From the NCBI GenBank assembly GCA_028689055.1, contig JAQTWZ010000017.1, positions 1 to 35,791 on the forward strand: a stretch of DNA of 35,791 nucleotides. The letters are read 5' to 3'. Origin of the DNA: Sulfurimonas sp. Lineage in GTDB: Bacteria; Campylobacterota; Campylobacteria; Campylobacterales; Sulfurimonadaceae. This document shows, in pieces, positions 32,998-35,791 of the stretch. Positions within the stretch are counted from its first letter, which is position 1, and every line of letters starts with the position of its first letter. The notes under the pieces are model-generated. The model had not been told where the DNA came from. It did no database searches and was given only the letters and a program-made list of their open reading frames with translations. The translations under genes were made by a program, and so were the position numbers.

Positions 32998-33513
32998 ATG
33001 AAAAACATTGTTTTAATCGGGTTTATGGGCGTTGGCAAAGGAAGCGTAGCGAGAGAAATTTTGAAAAAAACTCGTTATATTGCCATTGATACAGATGATT
33101 TGATTGAGAGTATGGAAAACAGAAAAATCAAAAAGATTTTTGAGAAAGAGGGTGAGGCATATTTTAGAGAACTTGAAAAAAATATTGCTCTTTGGCTTGA
33201 AAAAAGTGTTAAAAACAGTCTTATATCTACCGGCGGCGGCTTTTATAAAGTCAAAAATCTTAAAAAAATAGGTACAGTAGTTTTATTGGACTCTCCTTTT
33301 GAAGAGATTCTCAAACGCATAGAAGAGCATCCAAATGCGCAAAGCAAACTCAAAAAAAGACCTTTGCTTGATGACTTGGAAGCAGCAAAAAAACTCTACG
33401 AACTTCGCAGACCAGAGTACCTTGCTGTCGCAGACATCATCATAGATGTAACCAATAAGAGCCTTGAAGAGTGCTCTAAAGAAATTTTAAAGAAGGTAAA
33501 AAAAGATGGTTAA
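32998..33513 (+). CDS. aroK: Shikimate kinase AroK with a variant P-loop
   Basis: AroK phosphorylates shikimate in chorismate synthesis. The 171-residue protein is normal in length. Substrate-site motifs are intact: DTDDLIE (shikimate aspartate), EAYFRELEK, STGGGFYK, KKRPLLDD (lid arginine) and ELRRPEYLAVAD (shikimate arginine). The P-loop is GFMGVGKGSV: the residue after the catalytic Lys is Gly where most kinases have Ser or Thr to bind magnesium, with Ser only one position later. Either the neighbouring Ser takes over or metal binding is altered. It overlaps the thioredoxin-like gene by 8 bp. Confidence 0.94.
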   Translation: MKNIVLIGFMGVGKGSVAREILKKTRYIAIDTDDLIESMENRKIKKIFEKEGEAYFRELEKNIALWLEKSVKNSLISTGGGFYKVKNLKKIGTVVLLDSPFEEILKRIEEHPNAQSKLKKRPLLDDLEAAKKLYELRRPEYLAVADIIIDVTNKSLEECSKEILKKVKKDG

Positions 33514-33928
33514 AATATTTGTATTTTTAGTAATAACACTCGCTACTTCGCTCATGGGAGCAGAAATTCACTGGGCAAAAGATTTTAAAAGCGGAATCGA
33601 AACAGCAAAGAAAGCCAATAAGCCTGTCTTATTTGTGTTTTCTCGTCATACATGTAAATACTGTGTTATTCTTGAAGAAACAACCTTTAAGGATGCAAAA
33701 GTTATTGAGGCACTTAATAGAGATTTTGTCTCAATAGTCTCCTATACAGATGAAAATGATTTTACACCTCAAGAACTTTGGAGACCGGGCACACCGACAC
33801 TTTGGTTTTTGCTTCCAAGCGGTGAACCGATGTTTCAGCCGCTCATGGGTGCAGTAGATGCGGATAACTTCCTCAAGGCAATTGCTATTGTCAAAGAAGA
33901 ATTTGATACTATGAAAGCGGAAAAATAA
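33506..33928 (+). CDS. Secreted thioredoxin-fold protein (CKYC)
   Basis: A 140-residue protein with a signal peptide (residues 1-19, KIFVFLVITLATSLMGAE) and a thioredoxin-like domain. The active site is CKYC in VFSRHTCKYCVILEE, and the cis-proline loop is PGTPTLWFL. It is thus probably a periplasmic thiol-disulfide protein of the SoxW/DsbD-C-like type; no fixed partner is seen. It is coupled to aroK by overlap and ends 2 bp before hisD, a position unrelated to its function. Confidence 0.88.
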   Translation: MVKIFVFLVITLATSLMGAEIHWAKDFKSGIETAKKANKPVLFVFSRHTCKYCVILEETTFKDAKVIEALNRDFVSIVSYTDENDFTPQELWRPGTPTLWFLLPSGEPMFQPLMGAVDADNFLKAIAIVKEEFDTMKAEK

Positions 33929-33930
33929 TT

Positions 33931-35223
33931 ATGATATTTGTAAAAACAACAGATGAGAGTTTTGGAGTTGATTTTGACGAACTTCTCGGACGCGGTAAAA
34001 TGGATATGGAACATGTAAGTTCTATCGTTGGAAATATAATCTCTGAGATAAAGAATGAAAAAAACGCAGCGCTTAAGCGTCATATAGAGAAGTTTGACAA
34101 ATGGACACCAAAAAGTGATGATGACTTGAAAATCTCTACGGACTCTATGCAAAAAGCCTACGAAGAGCTTGAGCCGAAGCTCAAAAGTGCTCTGCACCTT
34201 GCATATGATAGAATCAAAGTCTATCATGAAAAGCAAAAACCAAAATCTTGGTTTGATGATGAAGCAAACGGCACGATTTTGGGACAAAGAGTCACGGCGG
34301 TTGATAGCGCAGGGCTTTATATCCCTGGAGGAAAAGCAGCCTATCCTTCTTCGCTTTTGATGAATGTAATCCCGGCTCAGGTTGCCGGAGTGGAGAAGAT
34401 AGTCGTTTGTACACCGACTCCGGACAATGAACCTAACGAACTTTTACTTGCAGCTTGTCACTTGTGTGGGGTGAGTGAAGTTTATAAAGTAGGCGGAGCG
34501 AGTGCTATCGCTGCTATGGCGTATGGAACTGAAAATATTCCAAAAGTAGATGTGATTACGGGACCGGGAAATATCTTTGTAGCAACTGCAAAGAAGATGG
34601 TTTTCGGTGATGTAAATATTGACATGATTGCGGGTCCTAGCGAGATAGGCATCTTAGCAGACGAGAGTGCGAATCCAAATCACCTGGCGATAGATATGCT
34701 CTCTCAAGCGGAACATGACGAGATGGCGAGTTCTATTTTGATTACTCCATCACTAGAGCTTGCAGAAGAGGTTCGCATAGAACTTGAAAACTGGCTTCAA
34801 AAACTTCCTCGTGAAGAGATCGCTAGAAAATCTATAACAGAGCGCGGAGCAATTATTATCACCAAAGATATGGATGAAGCAATCAAACTGATGAACGATA
34901 TAGCGCCTGAACATTTAGAAGTATGTACAAATTCACCATTTGAACTTTTACCGGCTATCAAACACGCAGGAGCAATCTTTTTGGGGCACAATACTCCTGA
35001 AGCAATCGGGGATTATGTGGCAGGTCCAAATCATACACTTCCAACGGGTGGAACAGCGAAGTTTTATTCTCCTCTTGGAGTCGAGAATTTTATGAAAAAA
35101 ACTTCTATCATTGCGTTTTCAAAAAAGGCGATAGATGAGATAGGCGAAGCCTGCGCTCTTATCGCAAACACAGAAGGTCTTACAGCTCATGAACAGTCTG
35201 TTAGAGTAAGAATGAGTAAGTAA
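33931..35223 (+). CDS. hisD: Histidinol dehydrogenase HisD
   Basis: HisD oxidises L-histidinol to histidine with two NAD, the last step of histidine synthesis; it is a zinc enzyme. The 430-residue protein has VDSAGLYIPGGKAAYPSSLLMN, VVCTPTPDNE, KVDVITGPGNIFVATAKKMV, IDMIAGPSEIGILAD, AQAEHD-like SQAEHDEMASS (zinc and catalytic His/Glu), DIAPEHLEVC and GDYVAGPNHTLPTGGTAKF. All are normal. It is the last gene of the aroK transcript; other his genes are not nearby. Confidence 0.97.
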   Translation: MIFVKTTDESFGVDFDELLGRGKMDMEHVSSIVGNIISEIKNEKNAALKRHIEKFDKWTPKSDDDLKISTDSMQKAYEELEPKLKSALHLAYDRIKVYHEKQKPKSWFDDEANGTILGQRVTAVDSAGLYIPGGKAAYPSSLLMNVIPAQVAGVEKIVVCTPTPDNEPNELLLAACHLCGVSEVYKVGGASAIAAMAYGTENIPKVDVITGPGNIFVATAKKMVFGDVNIDMIAGPSEIGILADESANPNHLAIDMLSQAEHDEMASSILITPSLELAEEVRIELENWLQKLPREEIARKSITERGAIIITKDMDEAIKLMNDIAPEHLEVCTNSPFELLPAIKHAGAIFLGHNTPEAIGDYVAGPNHTLPTGGTAKFYSPLGVENFMKKTSIIAFSKKAIDEIGEACALIANTEGLTAHEQSVRVRMSK

Positions 35224-35269
35224 TATTTTTTTATAAGAAATAACTCTATTTTTATGTGTAGAATACTTT

Positions 35270-35299
35270 TATAATATTTCAATATAAAGGTAGGTACAC
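35270..35299 (+). promoter_or_regulatory. -10 box and ribosome binding site of the DUF2231-like gene
   Basis: TATAAT at 35270-35275 predicts a start near 35282 and an 18-nt leader. AAAGGTAGG just before the ATG at 35300 serves as the ribosome binding site. No hairpin is seen after hisD. Confidence 0.5.
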
Positions 35300-35779
35300 A
35301 TGTTACATCCAGCGGTCGCCCATTTTGCAGTGGCACTTCCAATCATTTCTTTAGTTTTAGGTCTTGCGTATCTTGTTAAGCCTAGCGAGTTGATGTCTAA
35401 AATCTCGACACGTTTTATGGTATTTGCAGCACTTTTTATGATTGCAGCATTTTTTACCGGCAAAGAAGATGGAGGAGAAGCGTATATACTTCTTTCAGAA
35501 GCAGGGCAGGCGCTCTTGAGAGATCATAAAGAGTTTGGTTTATTTTTGACTATTACTATGGTTGTTGCAGCACTTGCGAAATTTTTTGGCTGTTTCACAA
35601 AAAGAATCAAGGTAGAAATTTTTGCTATTGTTCTTCTTGCAGTTATCGCAGGCGGAGTCCTGTATCAAGGCAAAATGGGAGGAGAACTTACATTTACTTA
35701 TGGAGCAAATGTAGAAAAATACTCAGACGGCATGGACTGTTTGGCAGACCCATCCGAATTTATAGAAGAGAAGGAGTAA
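35300..35779 (+). CDS. DUF2231-like four-helix membrane protein
   Basis: A 159-residue inner membrane protein beginning MLHPAVAHFAVALPIISLVL, the typical HP-x-x-x-H-FP/A start of the DUF2231 family, with conserved His residues near the first helix. About four hydrophobic segments follow (to about residue 120), then a soluble tail with GMDCLADPSEF. Family members are often near respiratory or haem-related genes and some may bind haem through these His residues, but function is not established. It has its own promoter and a strong hairpin overlapping its stop. Confidence 0.8.
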   Translation: MLHPAVAHFAVALPIISLVLGLAYLVKPSELMSKISTRFMVFAALFMIAAFFTGKEDGGEAYILLSEAGQALLRDHKEFGLFLTITMVVAALAKFFGCFTKRIKVEIFAIVLLAVIAGGVLYQGKMGGELTFTYGANVEKYSDGMDCLADPSEFIEEKE

Positions 35780-35791
35780 GCTCCTCTCTTC
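35765..35791 (+). terminator. Hairpin terminator at window end (right flank cut)
   Basis: GAAGAGA (35765-35771) plus GGAG (35773-35776) pairs with CTCC (35781-35784) plus TCTCTTC (35785-35791), with one bulged A and the loop TAAG, over the stop codon. A T-tract would lie beyond the window, so terminator function is likely but not fully visible. Confidence 0.6.

Noticed and set aside
1-35791. CRISPR array, prophage, integron or transposon
   Set aside because: No regularly spaced direct repeats, phage structural genes, transposases or terminal repeats were seen; the single Xer gene lacks any mobile context.

Overview
The window looks like chromosomal DNA of a Campylobacterota (epsilonproteobacterial) sulfur- or nitrogen-metabolising bacterium, most like Sulfurimonas or a close relative. 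The reasons are low GC, very tight gene packing, and gene blocks that I recall from Campylobacter and Helicobacter: nusA / HP0268-like / miaB / DUF374, tilS-rimO, and ctpA-purC-purS-purQ-plsC-crcB. Genus assignment is inference. There is no phage, insertion sequence or CRISPR array. Nearly everything is housekeeping or energy metabolism, on both strands.

Layout. 1-896 holds the 5' part of nusA (minus strand). 1066-6639 is a plus-strand run: an HP0268-like protein, miaB, a DUF374 acyltransferase, a small TPR-like membrane protein, a Xer-type recombinase, and three genes that look like a PilM/PilN/PilO (GspL/GspM-like) platform. 6622-8929 is rimO-tilS (minus). Then come a BaiN-type flavoprotein, a HemD with an extra N-terminal region, a tRNA-Val(GAC), pckA, and the minus-strand pair uvrB-dedA, whose end meets pckA in a shared palindrome.

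15.8-24.6 kb is the most interesting part. A cysteine-free Crp/Fnr regulator lies between an nnrS operon (minus: nnrS, a small membrane protein, a Sel1-repeat protein) and a plus-strand operon: trpD2-like gene broken by one in-frame TAG, nrdD, a 50-residue separate glycyl-radical peptide, nrdG, and a siroheme nitrite/sulfite reductase. Two FNR-type palindromes (TTGA-N6-TCAA) sit exactly 22 bp from three candidate -10 boxes. One of them is centred between two divergent promoters. This suggests a nitrosative or low-oxygen regulon in which the regulator controls itself, nnrS and the anaerobic ribonucleotide reductase operon. The reductase appears split: its large chain stops after the zinc-site motif, and the RVMGY glycyl-radical segment is encoded by its own gene with its own ribosome binding site.

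24.5-35.8 kb: a response regulator/PAS histidine kinase pair, dut, an orphan ABC ATPase, a seven-gene minus-strand operon (ctpA to crcB), then aroK, a periplasmic thioredoxin-like protein, hisD and a DUF2231-like membrane protein.

A window-wide signal is the heptamer AAACGCA (mostly AAACGCAR). I counted about 69 copies on both strands, where base composition predicts roughly 4-5. It occurs in all three reading frames even within one gene, so the constraint appears to be at the DNA level.
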